Shown in pieces: positions 10,578-20,795 of a stretch of 64,000 bases of DNA. The notes beneath the pieces are model-generated. The model worked only from the letters and a program-made list of their open reading frames with translations, did not search any database and was not told the DNA's origin. This DNA comes from Labrenzia sp. 011. GTDB lineage: Bacteria > Pseudomonadota > Alphaproteobacteria > Rhizobiales > Stappiaceae. Within the stretch, counting starts at the first letter, position 1; the number at the start of each line of letters is the position of its first letter. Made by a program: the position numbers and the translations under genes. Location: NCBI RefSeq assembly GCF_003075075.1, contig NZ_QCYM01000007.1, positions 1-64,000 of the forward strand. The letters run 5' to 3'.

Positions 10578-12371
10578 TTATGCGGCCTGAAGCTTGGCGA
10601 TGAAGCTGTCGACCTCGACCTTCAGTTTCGAGGCCTGACCGGACAGCTCTCCGGCCGCCATGGTCACCTGGCTTGCCGCGGCACCGGTTTCCTGTGACGC
10701 CTCGGTGACACTGACGATATTCTCCGAGACGGCCTGGGTCCCTCTCGCCGCTTCGGTGACATTCTGGGCGATCTCCCTGGTCGCGGCATCCTGCTGGTCC
10801 ATCGCCGTGGCAATGTCGACGGAAGTCTCGTTGATCCGGGCGATGATGCCGCCGATTTCCCCGATCGAGGCGACCGACGTGCTGGTCTGTTCCTGGATCT
10901 CCTTGATCAGGTTGGAGATATTGTCGGTTGCTTTCCCGGTTTCGCTGGCCAGTGCCTTGACCTCGCTCGCAACCACCGCGAAGCCCTTGCCCGCTTCCCC
11001 GGCCCGAGCGGATTCGATCGTGGCGTTCAGGGCAAGAAGGTTCGTCTGCTCGGCAATGTCGGAGATCATGGATATGACATCGCCGATCTTTTCGGCGGTC
11101 TGTGCCAGCTGGTCCATCTGTCCTTCCGTCCGGGCGACCTCTTCGACCGCCTGCTGGGAGATGGTCGAGGCCTGCGAAACCCTTGAATTGATCTCCCCGA
11201 TCGAACTGGAGAGTTCCTCGGTTGCCGACGAGACCGTCGCGACGTTGGTGGTGGCTTCTTCCGTTGCCGCGGCCACGGAGGTCGCCTGGCTGCTGGTTTC
11301 CTCCGCAATACTGGACATGGATTGCGCGGTCGCCTGCAGCTCGGTCGAGGCAGAGGAGACCGTCTCCACGATCGCGCCGATATTGGTCACGAACTGGCGG
11401 GATGCCTCTGCCATGGTGCGCTGGCGTGCTTCCTCGGCATCGCGTTTCTCCCGCTGCTCTTCTTCAAGCTGCCTGGCCCGCACCATGGTGTCGCGGAAGG
11501 TCTGATAGGCTTCTGCGACAGCACCGATCTCGTCCCGGGCATGAACCTTCACCTCGGTGGTGTAATCGCCGGACGTCAGGGCATTGATGCCCGTCACCAC
11601 TTCGCTCAGCGGCCGGGTAATGGCCTTGCGGATGAGAATGGCAGCGAATGCCAGGGAAGCCACGAAGATTGTCGCGGAGATCACCAGTATGCTCCACAGG
11701 GCGAACTGTTCGGCCTGCAGCGCCGTCCGGGCAGCCTCGAGCGTGAAAGCTTCCAGCTCGTGCACCAGGACTTCGAGTTCATGGTTGAGCTTTTCTTCTT
11801 CCGCCTTGATACCGCCCTGCATCGCCAGGGCTTCGTCCACCTGGCCGGCCTCGATCAGGCCGAACGCCTCCAGGGCATGATCGTCATAGCTCTTGTGCTC
11901 GGCGGCGATCACCTCGAACAGATCGTGGACCTTCCGGAATTCCGCTTCCATTCCCGCCGAATGGGCCGTTTCGGCGGCTTCTCCGGCAAGGTCACGGGCA
12001 TCGACGATTTCCTGCTCGACCTTCTTGGCATATTTCGTGAAGATGTCACGCGCCTCGGAGAACACGCCGCGCGCGTCGTCATGTCCGTCCATCATCACGC
12101 CGGCCCGCAAGCCCCGCTCGAGATTGATCGATTGTTCGAGCTGGTGGATCGTGATCTGGCTGACCGCGGTGGTCAGGGGAATATCCTTGTTGGCCACGTC
12201 GTCGATCAGGACGCCAATCCTGTTCAACTGCCACAGGCCGATCCCGGCGACCATCACCAGACCGGCCAGACAGGTTGCCACGACAACCATGATCTTGGCG
12301 CCAATACTCCTTGACCGCTGGGTACGCCCCTGGCTGCGGCCTTCGTTTTGCTCCGTCATGTGCATCATCAT
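10578..12371 (-). CDS. Methyl-accepting chemotaxis protein
   Basis: A transmembrane chemoreceptor of about 597 residues. A first membrane helix ([20 protein letters not shown]) precedes a periplasmic four-helix-bundle-type sensor rich in Glu and Ala, a second helix ([19 protein letters not shown]), a HAMP domain ([19 protein letters not shown]) and a long cytoplasmic coiled-coil signalling domain. The hairpin tip that contacts CheA and CheW is intact ([19 protein letters not shown], then [15 protein letters not shown]). The C-terminus (FIAKLQAA) lacks a CheR-tethering pentapeptide. Three ATG codons follow GGGAG in tandem (12371, 12368, 12365); the second or third has the better spacing. No che genes are adjacent. 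The ligand is unknown. Confidence 0.92.
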   Translation of the reverse strand: MMMHMTEQNEGRSQGRTQRSRSIGAKIMVVVATCLAGLVMVAGIGLWQLNRIGVLIDDVANKDIPLTTAVSQITIHQLEQSINLERGLRAGVMMDGHDDARGVFSEARDIFTKYAKKVEQEIVDARDLAGEAAETAHSAGMEAEFRKVHDLFEVIAAEHKSYDDHALEAFGLIEAGQVDEALAMQGGIKAEEEKLNHELEVLVHELEAFTLEAARTALQAEQFALWSILVISATIFVASLAFAAILIRKAITRPLSEVVTGINALTSGDYTTEVKVHARDEIGAVAEAYQTFRDTMVRARQLEEEQREKRDAEEARQRTMAEASRQFVTNIGAIVETVSSASTELQATAQSMSSIAEETSSQATSVAAATEEATTNVATVSSATEELSSSIGEINSRVSQASTISQQAVEEVARTEGQMDQLAQTAEKIGDVISMISDIAEQTNLLALNATIESARAGEAGKGFAVVASEVKALASETGKATDNISNLIKEIQEQTSTSVASIGEIGGIIARINETSVDIATAMDQQDAATREIAQNVTEAARGTQAVSENIVSVTEASQETGAAASQVTMAAGELSGQASKLKVEVDSFIAKLQAA

Positions 12372-13108
12372 TTCTCCCAACAATGCATTCTCCAAAGGCC
12401 GCAACCCGGCACCAACGATTTGGCAGACTTGGGCGTGCAGTAGCAGCGTAACCTCTACGATTGTGGCCGGACGGGATCCTGTTGATCTCACCGGCGCTCC
12501 TCAACGCCAAGAAGACATCTTCCGGCGTAAATGTAAGATTAAAATCCAATGCAAGTATTAAGAGAGAAAAGCGATTTATTCAAAGGGATGAAACTAAGGG
12601 GTGCAAATTGCAATCAGGAAGCTCAAAACACAACCCCAGATAAGGGAAAAACCTCAGAGAAATAGCCGTTTTTTCGCGATATCATTAAAAATTGTTTTTG
12701 TTTTTCGAGAATTGACAGGCGCTTTAAGGCCAACCACTTACGCATAAATGACAATAAGTAATCACATGAATTTAAAGAACGGAAAACAATGATATATTTT
12801 ACACACAAAAATAATCAGGAAATTCATCGCAAAAATTCCGGAAAAACAATTTATCCGGCCAATCCGGACGAAAATCTATACATCGCTCCGCGGGAGAAAC
12901 CTTGCAGCACACTCCCTTCCTCACACGCAAAACACGTCGCGCGGCCCCCTTTTGGCAGCAGGCTCCGATCCCCTGTCTTGCGATAGACAGAAGACGGGTT
13001 GACCGGCACCGAGCCACGGCAGGATACCGCGCTCGCGAGAACGCGGCATCCTTCCGGCCAAGTGAGCCGTTTCAAGCCATCAAATGGGTCAACAGGATCG
13101 GAGATGCC
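12372..13108. other. Non-coding gap with an AT-rich island
   Basis: This 737-bp gap separates the receptor gene from the end of the ABC operon. From about 12530 to 12880 it is conspicuously AT-rich, with many A and T runs, against the GC-rich genes on both sides. Short open frames here have no ribosome site or family signature and I do not call them genes. A TTGACA at 12711-12716 has no clear -10 partner. The receptor promoter must lie on the left of this gap, reading left. Confidence 0.4.
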
Positions 13109-14170
13109 TTAGCGGATCGCCTTGTCGTCTGCATCGAAGAAATGCATGCGGGCTTCGTCGAACTTGAGACCGATACGGGCCCCCTCTTCCACGGTTTCGC
13201 TGCCGCTGATGCGCACCAGAACCGTTTCCAGACCGTCCAGAGCCACATAGAGAAACGTATCTGAGCCGAGATACTCGGTAACCTCGACGGTACCGGTACA
13301 ATGATGCCCCTCGTCGGGTCCGGTGACGAGGATGTGTTCCGGACGCACACCCAGCCTGACGGGCTTTTGCGGCGCGTGTGCATGCGGATACCGACCGCCA
13401 CCGTGCCCCTGCAGCGAGAACCGGTCCCCTTCGACGGAGCAGGGCAGAACGTTCATCTTCGGCGAACCGATGAACTGGGCCACGAACAGATTGTCGGGAC
13501 GCTCGTACAACTCGCGCGGCGAACCGGCCTGTTCGATCCGGCCGGCCTGCAGCACCACGATCTTGTCGGCCAGCGTCATGGCCTCCACCTGATCATGGGT
13601 CACATAGATCATGGTCGTCCCGAGGCTCTTGTGCAGGCGTGCGATCTCCAGGCGCATCTCTACGCGCAGCGCCGCATCCAGGTTCGACAGCGGTTCGTCA
13701 AACAGAAACGCCCCCGGCTCACGCACGATGGCCCGCCCGATGGCAACCCGCTGGCGTTGTCCGCCGGAAAGCGCCTTTGGACGCCGGTCCAGATAGTCGT
13801 CGAGTTTCAGGACATCTGCGGCTGCATTCACCTTCCGGGCGATCTCGTCCTTCGGAACCCCGGCCGTTTTCAGGCCGAAGCCGACATTCTCGCGCACCGA
13901 CATGTGCGGATAGAGCGCATAGGACTGGAAGACCATGGAAAGCCCGCGTCCGGACGGCGGCAGGGCGGTTACATCCTTGCCGTCGATCTCGATCGTTCCC
14001 CGGCTGGTTTCCTCAAGACCCGAAATCAGGCGAAGCAGGGTCGACTTTCCGCAGCCGGACGGGCCGACGAAGATGACGAATTCGCCATCCCGGACTTCCA
14101 GGTCGATCCCCTTGATCACCTGAAGCGTGCCGAACCATTTTTCGACCTTGTTGAGCTGGATCGCGCCCAT
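13109..14170 (-). CDS. Sugar ABC transporter ATPase (MalK/UgpC type)
   Basis: A 353-residue ATPase of the carbohydrate CUT1 class. It shows Walker [10 protein letters not shown] (36-44), signature LSGGQRQR (134-141), Walker B FLFDEP (155-160) and the switch His in YVTHDQ. The C-terminal quarter is the TOBE/regulatory domain typical of MalK and UgpC ([15 protein letters not shown]). It energises import through the two permeases encoded upstream at 15510-18043. It is the last gene of the minus-strand operon, 14 bp after the hydrolase gene. Substrate specificity is not in the ATPase; the hydrolase next door points to a glycoside such as glucosylglycerate. Confidence 0.92.
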   Translation of the reverse strand: MGAIQLNKVEKWFGTLQVIKGIDLEVRDGEFVIFVGPSGCGKSTLLRLISGLEETSRGTIEIDGKDVTALPPSGRGLSMVFQSYALYPHMSVRENVGFGLKTAGVPKDEIARKVNAAADVLKLDDYLDRRPKALSGGQRQRVAIGRAIVREPGAFLFDEPLSNLDAALRVEMRLEIARLHKSLGTTMIYVTHDQVEAMTLADKIVVLQAGRIEQAGSPRELYERPDNLFVAQFIGSPKMNVLPCSVEGDRFSLQGHGGGRYPHAHAPQKPVRLGVRPEHILVTGPDEGHHCTGTVEVTEYLGSDTFLYVALDGLETVLVRISGSETVEEGARIGLKFDEARMHFFDADDKAIR

Positions 14171-14184
14171 GATCTTCTCCCCTT

Positions 14185-15474
14185 TCAGGCTGCCTGTTCC
14201 GCGAGTGAGGGCGATGCCCAGGTGAGCCAGATGGCCGCCGTCCAGGAAAACGTCCCGCCACCGGCCCCCACACCCGTCTCCGGGCTGAAATATTCGGCGA
14301 AACCGCTGGTCTCGATCAGCGCCGCGGTGTCGTCTCGCAGCCGCGCCGCCCTGATCGGGTCTCCCGCCTCGTCAAATCCCCTGGCGATCATGTAGTTGAT
14401 CATCGCCCACACCGGCCCGCGCCAGTAGCGCAGCGGCTCGTAGCAGGCGTGGTCGGGATCGTAGGACGGCATCATGTAACGGACCTTCGACGCGATCCGG
14501 TCGAAATGGGCCCGCAGGGCCTCCATCGTGTCCGCGTCCCTCAAACCGGCATAAGGCGCAAGGAAGGAGGCGCAGGAGATGCCGTCGGTCTGTTTTCCCG
14601 ACCGCAGATCCAGCGCGACATGCGCCTTGACGTCCGGGTTCCAGAGCGCCTTCGCCCCACGCTCCATCCGTTCGATCCATCCCCGGATCTCATCCGCTTC
14701 CGCGCCTTTCCCCAGCAGCTCTGCAAGGGCGAGAAGATCGCGGTTGGCGCGCAGGAAGATGAAGGTCACACCCGGATCGGCGACGAAGAACGGACAGGTC
14801 TCGGCCACCTTTGCCGGATCCCAGCCGACCTTGCGGCAAGCGGCCACGATGCTCAGATAGCGGTCGTAATCCTCCTTGTGCGGCCGCATCGCCGGATCGA
14901 CGTGGGAGGTGTCCTTGCGTTCATAGGGCGCGATGTCCTTGACCTCGACCGCGCGAAGCGCATCGTCCCAGTCAGGCAGATTGTCCCGGCCCGACTCCCA
15001 GGGATGAATGACCGCAATCACTCCCCGGCCCTCCGGGTCGCGGTAGTTCAGGAACCAGCGGTGCCAGGCCATCAGCTTGGGCAGAAGCGCCGCCGCGCGT
15101 TCAAGACCCCGTCCGCTGCGGTCGCCCTTAACCAGATCGAGAACCACCGAGGCGGCGACCGGCGGCTGGGAATGGCCGGAACTCGGGATCGGCCCGCCAT
15201 CCGTTCCCCACACGCCCGGTCCCGGGAAGTAACTCGGATCGTCCTTGCGGAACAGGATATGCGGCACCATGCCGTCGCGCCACTGGCCCTGGAACAGCAT
15301 CTCGATTTCACGCCAGGCGCGGTCCCGGTCGAAAGTGGCGAAGCCGAGGGCGACGAACACCGAGTCCCAGTTCCACTGGTATGGGTAAAGCCCCTTCGTC
15401 GGGATCGTATAGCCGCCCTGGTCGTTCTCGATCAGGATGGATTTCGCTTTTTCGTCTAAAGCCGGATTAGGCAC
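14185..15474 (-). CDS. GH63-type glycoside hydrolase, glucosylglycerate/mannosylglycerate hydrolase-like
   Basis: A 429-residue cytoplasmic (alpha/alpha)6-barrel enzyme of the MGH1-like/GH63 group. Motifs in order: [59 protein letters not shown] (candidate catalytic Asp164), [14 protein letters not shown] and [10 protein letters not shown] (candidate catalytic Glu394). From memory these correspond to the Asp/Glu pair of bacterial mannosylglycerate and glucosylglycerate hydrolases, which release hexose plus D-glycerate. The start is GTG at 15474, behind AGGGAG; the frame stays open far upstream only as a shadow of the permease gene. It sits between permease and ATPase genes of one operon, and glycerate kinase is encoded 7 kb upstream. 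An alpha-glucosidase of the same fold is the alternative. Confidence 0.82.
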   Translation of the reverse strand: MPNPALDEKAKSILIENDQGGYTIPTKGLYPYQWNWDSVFVALGFATFDRDRAWREIEMLFQGQWRDGMVPHILFRKDDPSYFPGPGVWGTDGGPIPSSGHSQPPVAASVVLDLVKGDRSGRGLERAAALLPKLMAWHRWFLNYRDPEGRGVIAVIHPWESGRDNLPDWDDALRAVEVKDIAPYERKDTSHVDPAMRPHKEDYDRYLSIVAACRKVGWDPAKVAETCPFFVADPGVTFIFLRANRDLLALAELLGKGAEADEIRGWIERMERGAKALWNPDVKAHVALDLRSGKQTDGISCASFLAPYAGLRDADTMEALRAHFDRIASKVRYMMPSYDPDHACYEPLRYWRGPVWAMINYMIARGFDEAGDPIRAARLRDDTAALIETSGFAEYFSPETGVGAGGGTFSWTAAIWLTWASPSLAEQAA

Positions 15475-15509
15475 AGGCAACTCCCTGGGGCTTCTTTCGA
15501 GCCCTCCTG

Positions 15510-16742
15510 TTATCCCTTGACACTGCCGGCCGTGAGGCCCTGGACAAGGAAGCGTTCGAACCAAAGAAAGATGAAGAGGACGGGCACGGTGGCGATCACC
15601 GCGCCGGCCATCAGGTGCTGACGGGGCACCTCGGAGGAATTGAGGGACACGACGCCGCGCGACAGGGTGAAGATGTCCGGATTGTCCAGGAACATGAAGG
15701 CGAACAGGAATTCGTTCCATGCGATCATGAAGACGTAGAGAGACACCGAGGCAAGTGCCGGCAGGGACAGGGGCAGCGTGATCTTCAGGATCACGCCGAT
15801 GCGGCTGAGCCCGTCCATCAGGCCCGCCTCCTCCAGTTCCGCCGGCAGTCCGCGGAAATAGCCCTGCAGCATGTAGAGCGCGACGGGAATGGTCGTCGCC
15901 GGATAGACGATCAGCAGGCCGGTGAGCGTGTTGCGCAGGCCCATCTGCGAAAAGACGGCATAGAGCGGGATCACCAGGACAATCGCCGGAACCATGTAGA
16001 TCAGCAGCACGGAGCGGGCCAGAAGAGCCTGGCCGGGGAATCTCAATCGCGAGACCGCATAGGCGCCGGGAACGGACAGCAGCAGCGTCAGAACGACCGT
16101 TGCCACGGACACGAAGGCGGACACCATCAGGTAGCGGCCGAAATTGAACTGGGTGAACAGCTCCACATAGGAGCGCACCAGGCCGCTCAGGCCTTGCGAG
16201 ACATCGATGGACAGATCGAGCGGATTGGCCAGAAGCGCTTGCTGGCTCTTCAGCGATGTCATCACCATCACGTAGAAGGGCAGCGCCACGATGATGGTAA
16301 AGACGACAAACCCGATGCCCCTGGCGATACGGATGTAGATCACCTCCCGCTCGTAGCGGCTCATCGCGTCGAAACGGGCATCGCTCAGGCACAGCCGGAT
16401 GGCCGCCGTCACACCGGCGATGAAGACGATCAGCGCCAGGCCCTGCCAGACCGGCGCGGCCGAGAGCGGCAGGCTGAAGGGCGCGGCGAAGCTCGCCAGC
16501 ATCAGGACCAGAAACACCACGACCGCGCAATAGCTCCAGGCAGGCGCGCCGCCCGCGCCCGCCGCCGGGCGCCGCCAGACGAACACCAGCGCACCGAGCA
16601 GTCCGGCAAGACCGGCCGCCGTCGCCTGCGGCAGGGCCACCTCGCCGGTGATCAGCGTCAGCGTGACACCGATGACGACCATGGCGGTCACGCCCCACAA
16701 AAGGCCGGTGACGGCTGTCAAAAGGATGCTGGCGGGTCTCAT
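15510..16742 (-). CDS. Carbohydrate ABC transporter permease with N-terminal membrane extension (MalG-like)
   Basis: A 410-residue inner-membrane permease, longer than the usual 270-300. The canonical MalG-type core starts near residue 125 (IRIARGIGFVVFTIIVALPFYVMVMTSLK) and holds the EAA loop that docks the ATPase (EEAGLMDGLSRIGVILKITLPLSLPA). Ahead of it are about four extra hydrophobic segments in residues 1-115 (LLTAVTGLLWGVTAMVVIG, LAGLLGALVFVW, VVVFLVLMLASFAAPF, GLALIVFIAGVTAAI). The start codon overlaps the stop of the partner permease (ATGA, 16739-16742), so translation is coupled. The partner also carries extra sequence, so the whole transporter is an unusual variant. Confidence 0.88.
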   Translation of the reverse strand: MRPASILLTAVTGLLWGVTAMVVIGVTLTLITGEVALPQATAAGLAGLLGALVFVWRRPAAGAGGAPAWSYCAVVVFLVLMLASFAAPFSLPLSAAPVWQGLALIVFIAGVTAAIRLCLSDARFDAMSRYEREVIYIRIARGIGFVVFTIIVALPFYVMVMTSLKSQQALLANPLDLSIDVSQGLSGLVRSYVELFTQFNFGRYLMVSAFVSVATVVLTLLLSVPGAYAVSRLRFPGQALLARSVLLIYMVPAIVLVIPLYAVFSQMGLRNTLTGLLIVYPATTIPVALYMLQGYFRGLPAELEEAGLMDGLSRIGVILKITLPLSLPALASVSLYVFMIAWNEFLFAFMFLDNPDIFTLSRGVVSLNSSEVPRQHLMAGAVIATVPVLFIFLWFERFLVQGLTAGSVKG

Positions 16743-18043
16743 AGCCCTTCCTCCTTCGGCGAGAAGCGGATGAACAGGGTGGCGAAGGTGACCAGCACCA
16801 CGAAGACCACCACCGCGACCGCGGCACCGGCACCGAGATTGGACAGGGCAAAGCCCTGTTCGTAGACATCCACCGTGAGCGTCCGCGTGCCCGCGTTGCC
16901 GCCCGTCAGCAGAAAGATGTCGTCGAACTTGTTGAAGGTCCAGATGAACCGCAGCAGGAACAGAACCGACAGAATGCCCATGAGCTGCGGCAGGGACAGA
17001 TACCAGAACTGCTGCATGGGCGTCGCCCCGTCCATCTCGGCGGCCTCATACATGTCGGTGTTGATCGACTGCATGCGCGCCAGGATGAACAGGAAGGACA
17101 GGGGGAAATACCGCCAGGCCTCGAAGGCGATCACCGTGGTCAGCGCCAGAGGAAACTCCAGTGGTATCCCGAAGAGGGAAAATTCGATCGCCCGCTGACC
17201 GAAGAAATTGATCGGGTCGGAGACGACCCCCATCTTGGTCAGCAGCGCGTTCAGCGTCCCTGAGAACGGATCGAACAGCACCACCCAGGTAAAGGCGACG
17301 GCGATCACCGGCGATACATAGGGAAACAGGAAGAGCCCGCGCAGGAAGCCCCGGCCGGGAAACGAGGTATGCAGCAGCTGGGCCGCGAACAGGCCGAGGA
17401 CAAGAGCCCCGCCCGTGCCGAAGATCGTGTAGTAGAAGGTCACCCGCAGGACCGACCAGAACTCGTCCGCGTTGAAGATCCGCGAGAAGTTCTCCAGGGT
17501 GAATTCGAAATTGGTGAGCACGTTGTTCGCCTCGCCGGAGACCTCCGGCGTGCTCGCCCTCTCAGGGCGGCTGGCGGCCAGAAACGCCTCGGAGACGGTT
17601 CCTTCCAGTCGAAGCCTGTCCCGCCAGCCCGGTTCCACGGTGCCGATCGTGCACGACAGCATGCTGCCGCTCAGTTCACAGACTTCGGGCAGACCGGTGA
17701 CGGTAAACCCGGCCGGGACCTCGTCCTTAAGGACAACGTCGCGGATCTCCTCGTCCCGGGAGGAATTGCGCAGCCGGTATTCCAGCGTCGCGCTGTCGCC
17801 GGCCGCTTCCGGGCTGCCGCGCAGCCGCTCGTTGACAAGGACCGCGGGGGGGCGCAGGTCGCCCAGCTGGACCGGTTTCACGCTGATCCAGAAATTGGCC
17901 AGCAGGGGACCGGCGACGATCAGCAGGATGATGATGAAGGTCGGCGCCAGCATCAGATAGGCCAGCCACATCTCGCGGCGCTGCATCGGTCCGATGCCTT
18001 TCGGCGGTCCTTCGGAAACAGGCTGTCTGCTTTCTGCGCTCAT
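16739..18043 (-). CDS. Sugar ABC transporter permease with inserted extracytoplasmic domain (MalF-like)
   Basis: A 434-residue permease. TM1 lies near residues 29-52 (LMLAPTFIIILLIVAGPLL), then about 120 residues are inserted before the rest of the permease. The insert (about 60-175) reads like a small beta-sandwich of the DUF11/conserved-repeat kind (TLEYRLRNSS, VVLKDEVPAGFTVTGLP, CTIGTVEPGWRDRLRLEGTV) and has two cysteines (122, 131) that could pair in the periplasm. The permease core resumes with NFEFTLENFSRIF and carries the EAA loop EAAEMDGATPMQQFWYLSLP. MalF of enteric bacteria has a periplasmic domain elsewhere in the chain, so this is a different arrangement. It is downstream of the binding-protein gene, with a hairpin between. 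Confidence 0.88.
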   Translation of the reverse strand: MSAESRQPVSEGPPKGIGPMQRREMWLAYLMLAPTFIIILLIVAGPLLANFWISVKPVQLGDLRPPAVLVNERLRGSPEAAGDSATLEYRLRNSSRDEEIRDVVLKDEVPAGFTVTGLPEVCELSGSMLSCTIGTVEPGWRDRLRLEGTVSEAFLAASRPERASTPEVSGEANNVLTNFEFTLENFSRIFNADEFWSVLRVTFYYTIFGTGGALVLGLFAAQLLHTSFPGRGFLRGLFLFPYVSPVIAVAFTWVVLFDPFSGTLNALLTKMGVVSDPINFFGQRAIEFSLFGIPLEFPLALTTVIAFEAWRYFPLSFLFILARMQSINTDMYEAAEMDGATPMQQFWYLSLPQLMGILSVLFLLRFIWTFNKFDDIFLLTGGNAGTRTLTVDVYEQGFALSNLGAGAAVAVVVFVVLVTFATLFIRFSPKEEGL

Positions 18044-18138
18044 TGGTCTGGCTCTGCTTTCATTCCTTCGCCGCCGATGGGGCCGGTGCGGGCGAAGTCT
18101 GTCCCGTCCGCCTGCGTCTGAGGCAGGCTGGCCGGGGA

Positions 18139-18178
18139 TGGACCGGGCATTCTCCGTTTGTCCGGAATGCCCGGTCCA
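18139..18178 (-). promoter_or_regulatory. Intercistronic hairpin after binding-protein gene
   Basis: A perfect 14-bp inverted repeat (TGGACCGGGCATTC at 18139-18152, its complement at 18165-18178, 12-nt loop) between the binding-protein and permease genes of the same operon. There is no T-run, so it is more likely a 3' mRNA-stabilising or partial processing structure than a full terminator. Confidence 0.6.
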
Positions 18179-18251
18179 CTCTCGGGAGGAAAAGTGGACT
18201 CGGCGGATCCTTCACCCGGGACCCGGCCACGCTTTGCGAAAGGGAAATTCC

Positions 18252-19601
18252 CTACTGGATCTTCGCCAGCTCCTCGTTCAGCTTCGTCACGGTCGCCTGA
18301 GCATCGCGCTCACCGTCGATGTATTCGCGCACCAGACGGTTGATCACCTGGCTGTTGATCATCTTGGAGGCAAGTGACAGCTGTCCTTCCTTGACGCCCC
18401 AGCGGCTGGCGGTATCAAGGCCGGAGACGATGGTCTTGATCGTGTCCGGATCGTAGAGATCCGTCAGAGACGCCTTGCGGTCGACACCAACCGGCAGCTC
18501 GGCCCAGCCATCAATGAACGCGGTGGCGCTGTCCTTGTTGCCGCGACGGACCGGGAACTTGCCCTCCGGAGCGATCGACAGGGTCGACAGATAGCCTTCA
18601 TCCATGGAGAACTCGACGAACTGCATGGCCGATTCCGTGTCCGCATCATTGGTGATGCCGAAATAGCGGATGTCCGCCCAGGCCGCGCCATCCGGATTGG
18701 ACGGCCCTTTCAGCGTGGTCACCACGCCGGTCCTGGAGGCCAGTTCGGCCGAGGTGGGATCGTCGGTGATGGTCGGCGGGGCGCTGTCGCGCAGTCCGGC
18801 CAGCTCGTCCAGAATGAACGGCGACCAGATGATCATCGCCGCCTTGCCGGCGAAATAGAGCTCGCGGGACTGCTTCCAGAACAGGTCTCCCGGAGGCGAG
18901 GCCTCGGCGATGGCCTTGTAGAATTCCAGCGCCTCGATGGTCTTTTTCTCGTCCAGCGGCTTGAAGCCGTTTTCATCGACCGGACTCACCCCGTTCGCCA
19001 GAAGAACGTGCTCAAGCACCTGGCTCATGAAGTTCTCGTCCACCTTGGTCGCGGCGACGAAGCCGAACATTTCCGGCGGATTGTGCAGCTTTTCGACGGC
19101 AGCCAGAATGTTCTCGTAGCTGTCCGGTGCCGCAAGACCGTTTTCCTCGAAGAGGTCCTTGCGGTAGATCACCATCTGCGTCCAGCCGTCGACCGGCACG
19201 GAGGCAACCCCGCCGTCCAGGGCCGCCATGGCGGCAGCGCCCGATGCGAAGGTATCGGCGCCGAGGTTTTCGAAAACCTCCGTGGCCGCTTCCGTATCCA
19301 GAATGCCGGCTTCCGCCCACGGCAACGCATATTGAAGGGTGTGATAGACCACATCCGGCAGGTCGCCGGCGGCAAAGGCCGCGGTCGCCCGCGTTCCCAG
19401 ATCGGATTCGCTCACCGGAATGACACTGACCTCGATGCCCGTCTTTTCCTTGAAGGCGGCGGCCAGTTCTTCCTGCTTGGCCAGACGCTCCGGCTGCTCT
19501 TCCGTCGTCCAGAACCGCAATGTGTCCGCGTGAGCCACGCTCAGACCAAACGCAAGCGCGCCTGCAATGGTCGTGGCGAGGAATGTCGTCCTCCCAATCA
19601 T
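18252..19601 (-). CDS. Sugar ABC transporter substrate-binding protein
   Basis: A 449-residue secreted solute-binding protein of the extracellular family 1 (MalE/UgpB-like). A signal peptide (MIGRTTFLATTIAGALAFGLSVAHA) precedes DTLRFWTTEEQPERLAKQ. The family hinge and ligand strands are seen (AAFAAGDLPDVVYH, VPVDGWTQMVIYRKDLFEENGL, FAGKAAMIIWSPFILDELAG). The start has AGGGAGAATAGG upstream. It captures the substrate in the periplasm and passes it to the permeases encoded downstream at 15510-18043. The LacI gene is immediately upstream (1 bp between the stop and this ATG), so regulator and transporter share a transcript. Substrate unknown; a glucosylglycerate-type glycoside is the favoured inference from the operon's hydrolase. 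Confidence 0.9.
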   Translation of the reverse strand: MIGRTTFLATTIAGALAFGLSVAHADTLRFWTTEEQPERLAKQEELAAAFKEKTGIEVSVIPVSESDLGTRATAAFAAGDLPDVVYHTLQYALPWAEAGILDTEAATEVFENLGADTFASGAAAMAALDGGVASVPVDGWTQMVIYRKDLFEENGLAAPDSYENILAAVEKLHNPPEMFGFVAATKVDENFMSQVLEHVLLANGVSPVDENGFKPLDEKKTIEALEFYKAIAEASPPGDLFWKQSRELYFAGKAAMIIWSPFILDELAGLRDSAPPTITDDPTSAELASRTGVVTTLKGPSNPDGAAWADIRYFGITNDADTESAMQFVEFSMDEGYLSTLSIAPEGKFPVRRGNKDSATAFIDGWAELPVGVDRKASLTDLYDPDTIKTIVSGLDTASRWGVKEGQLSLASKMINSQVINRLVREYIDGERDAQATVTKLNEELAKIQ

Positions 19602-19602
19602 C

Positions 19603-20709
19603 CTATTCTCCCTTGATGCCGGTATGTGGCTGGTCGTCCAGCCGGTCCCGGAGCAGCTTCGACAACTTCTCCGGTGTCATGGACGGCGCGCCGTCGGAAG
19701 CGCGCCGGATCAGGACCGCTTTTGCAAGCGCCTGCAAACTCTTCGGATCCCTGCCGTCCAGAACCTCGATCAGCTTGCGGGCGACCCGCCCGCCCGCCTC
19801 CTGCGCGCTCTGGGAAAAGGTCGTCAGCGGCGGATCGAGATACTCCCCGACCGGCAGGCCGTCATAGCCGATGACCGTCACGTCCGATCCCACCTTCAGG
19901 CCGTACTTGCGGCAGAACTGCACGGCACCAATGGCCAGGGCATCGGTGACGCACAACAGGGCGGTCGGTGGTGCATCCCCGGACAGCAGCGCGGCAGCGC
20001 CTGCGAACCCGCCTTTTTCGCTCACGTCCTGAAGGCTTTCCAGGTCAGGATCATGCGGCACGCCCAGCGCCTCCAATCCCTGCCGGTAGCCGTGAAGGCG
20101 CTGCAGGGCGAAGTTCAGCTCCAGCGACCCGCCGATGAAGCCGATGCGTTCGTGTCCCAGGCTGTAAAGATGGCGCACGCCGTCGGCAAAGGTCGCTTCA
20201 TTGTCGATATCGAACCAGGCATAACCGGATGGATCGCCGGTGCGGCCATGGGCCACGAAGGGAAAATTCTTCTCGCTCAGATAAGCGATGCGCGGATCGT
20301 TGACCTCGGTACGGGTGATGATGAAGCCGTCCACCTTCCGCCGGGCGACCAGACGGTGCAGGGTTTCGATCATGTGATCACGCGAGTGGGCCGTGGTCAC
20401 CAGCAGATCGAGGCCCAGTTCGTCCAGGGCCCGGGCGATGCCGTCGATGAACTCCGACAGGAACGGGTCCGCTCCGCTGCCGTGTCCAACCGGGATCACG
20501 ATGCCGAGCGTGTCCTGCCGGCCGCGCTTCAGGTTGCGGGCGGTTGCCGACGGCTGATAGCCCAGTTCCTTCACTGCCTTGAGAATGCGCTGGCGGGTCT
20601 CGGCAGAAATATCCGTATAATTGTTGAGAACGCGCGAAACGGTGCCCTTGGCAACACCGACATGGCGGGCCACATCGTCGATCGTGACGGAACCGGGTAT
20701 CCGCTGCAT
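19603..20709 (-). CDS. LacI-family transcriptional regulator
   Basis: A 368-residue repressor. The N-terminal helix-turn-helix is VTIDDVARHVGVAKGTVSRVLNN (residues about 8-30), followed by the hinge helix SATARNLKRGRQDTLGIVIP and a type-1 binding-protein-like sensor domain. An extra C-terminal tail of about 35 residues (ASDGAPSMTPEKLSKLLRDRL) follows the usual end. It is the first gene of the transporter/hydrolase operon and lies 87 bp downstream of a striking pair of inverted operator-like sites, so autoregulation and sugar-inducible control of the operon are likely. The inducer is probably the imported glycoside or a product of it. Confidence 0.92.
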   Translation of the reverse strand: MQRIPGSVTIDDVARHVGVAKGTVSRVLNNYTDISAETRQRILKAVKELGYQPSATARNLKRGRQDTLGIVIPVGHGSGADPFLSEFIDGIARALDELGLDLLVTTAHSRDHMIETLHRLVARRKVDGFIITRTEVNDPRIAYLSEKNFPFVAHGRTGDPSGYAWFDIDNEATFADGVRHLYSLGHERIGFIGGSLELNFALQRLHGYRQGLEALGVPHDPDLESLQDVSEKGGFAGAAALLSGDAPPTALLCVTDALAIGAVQFCRKYGLKVGSDVTVIGYDGLPVGEYLDPPLTTFSQSAQEAGGRVARKLIEVLDGRDPKSLQALAKAVLIRRASDGAPSMTPEKLSKLLRDRLDDQPHTGIKGE

Positions 20710-20795
20710 TCATCCTCCCAAGGGCACACCGGCCCTCAAACTTTTTCGCAAGTCCCGAAGCTCGGCCCGGATCTGCTTATTTGTATGAAAAAGAC

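Noticed and set aside
12623..12808. 61-residue frame in the AT-rich island
   Set aside because: No ribosome site, no recognisable family, and frames of this length are expected by chance in AT-rich sequence with a weak start.
14185..16869. Single 894-residue frame spanning the hydrolase and the permease region
   Set aside because: Only the part from the GTG at 15474 has hydrolase motifs; the first half is an Arg/Gly-rich frame-shifted shadow of the permease gene on the same strand.
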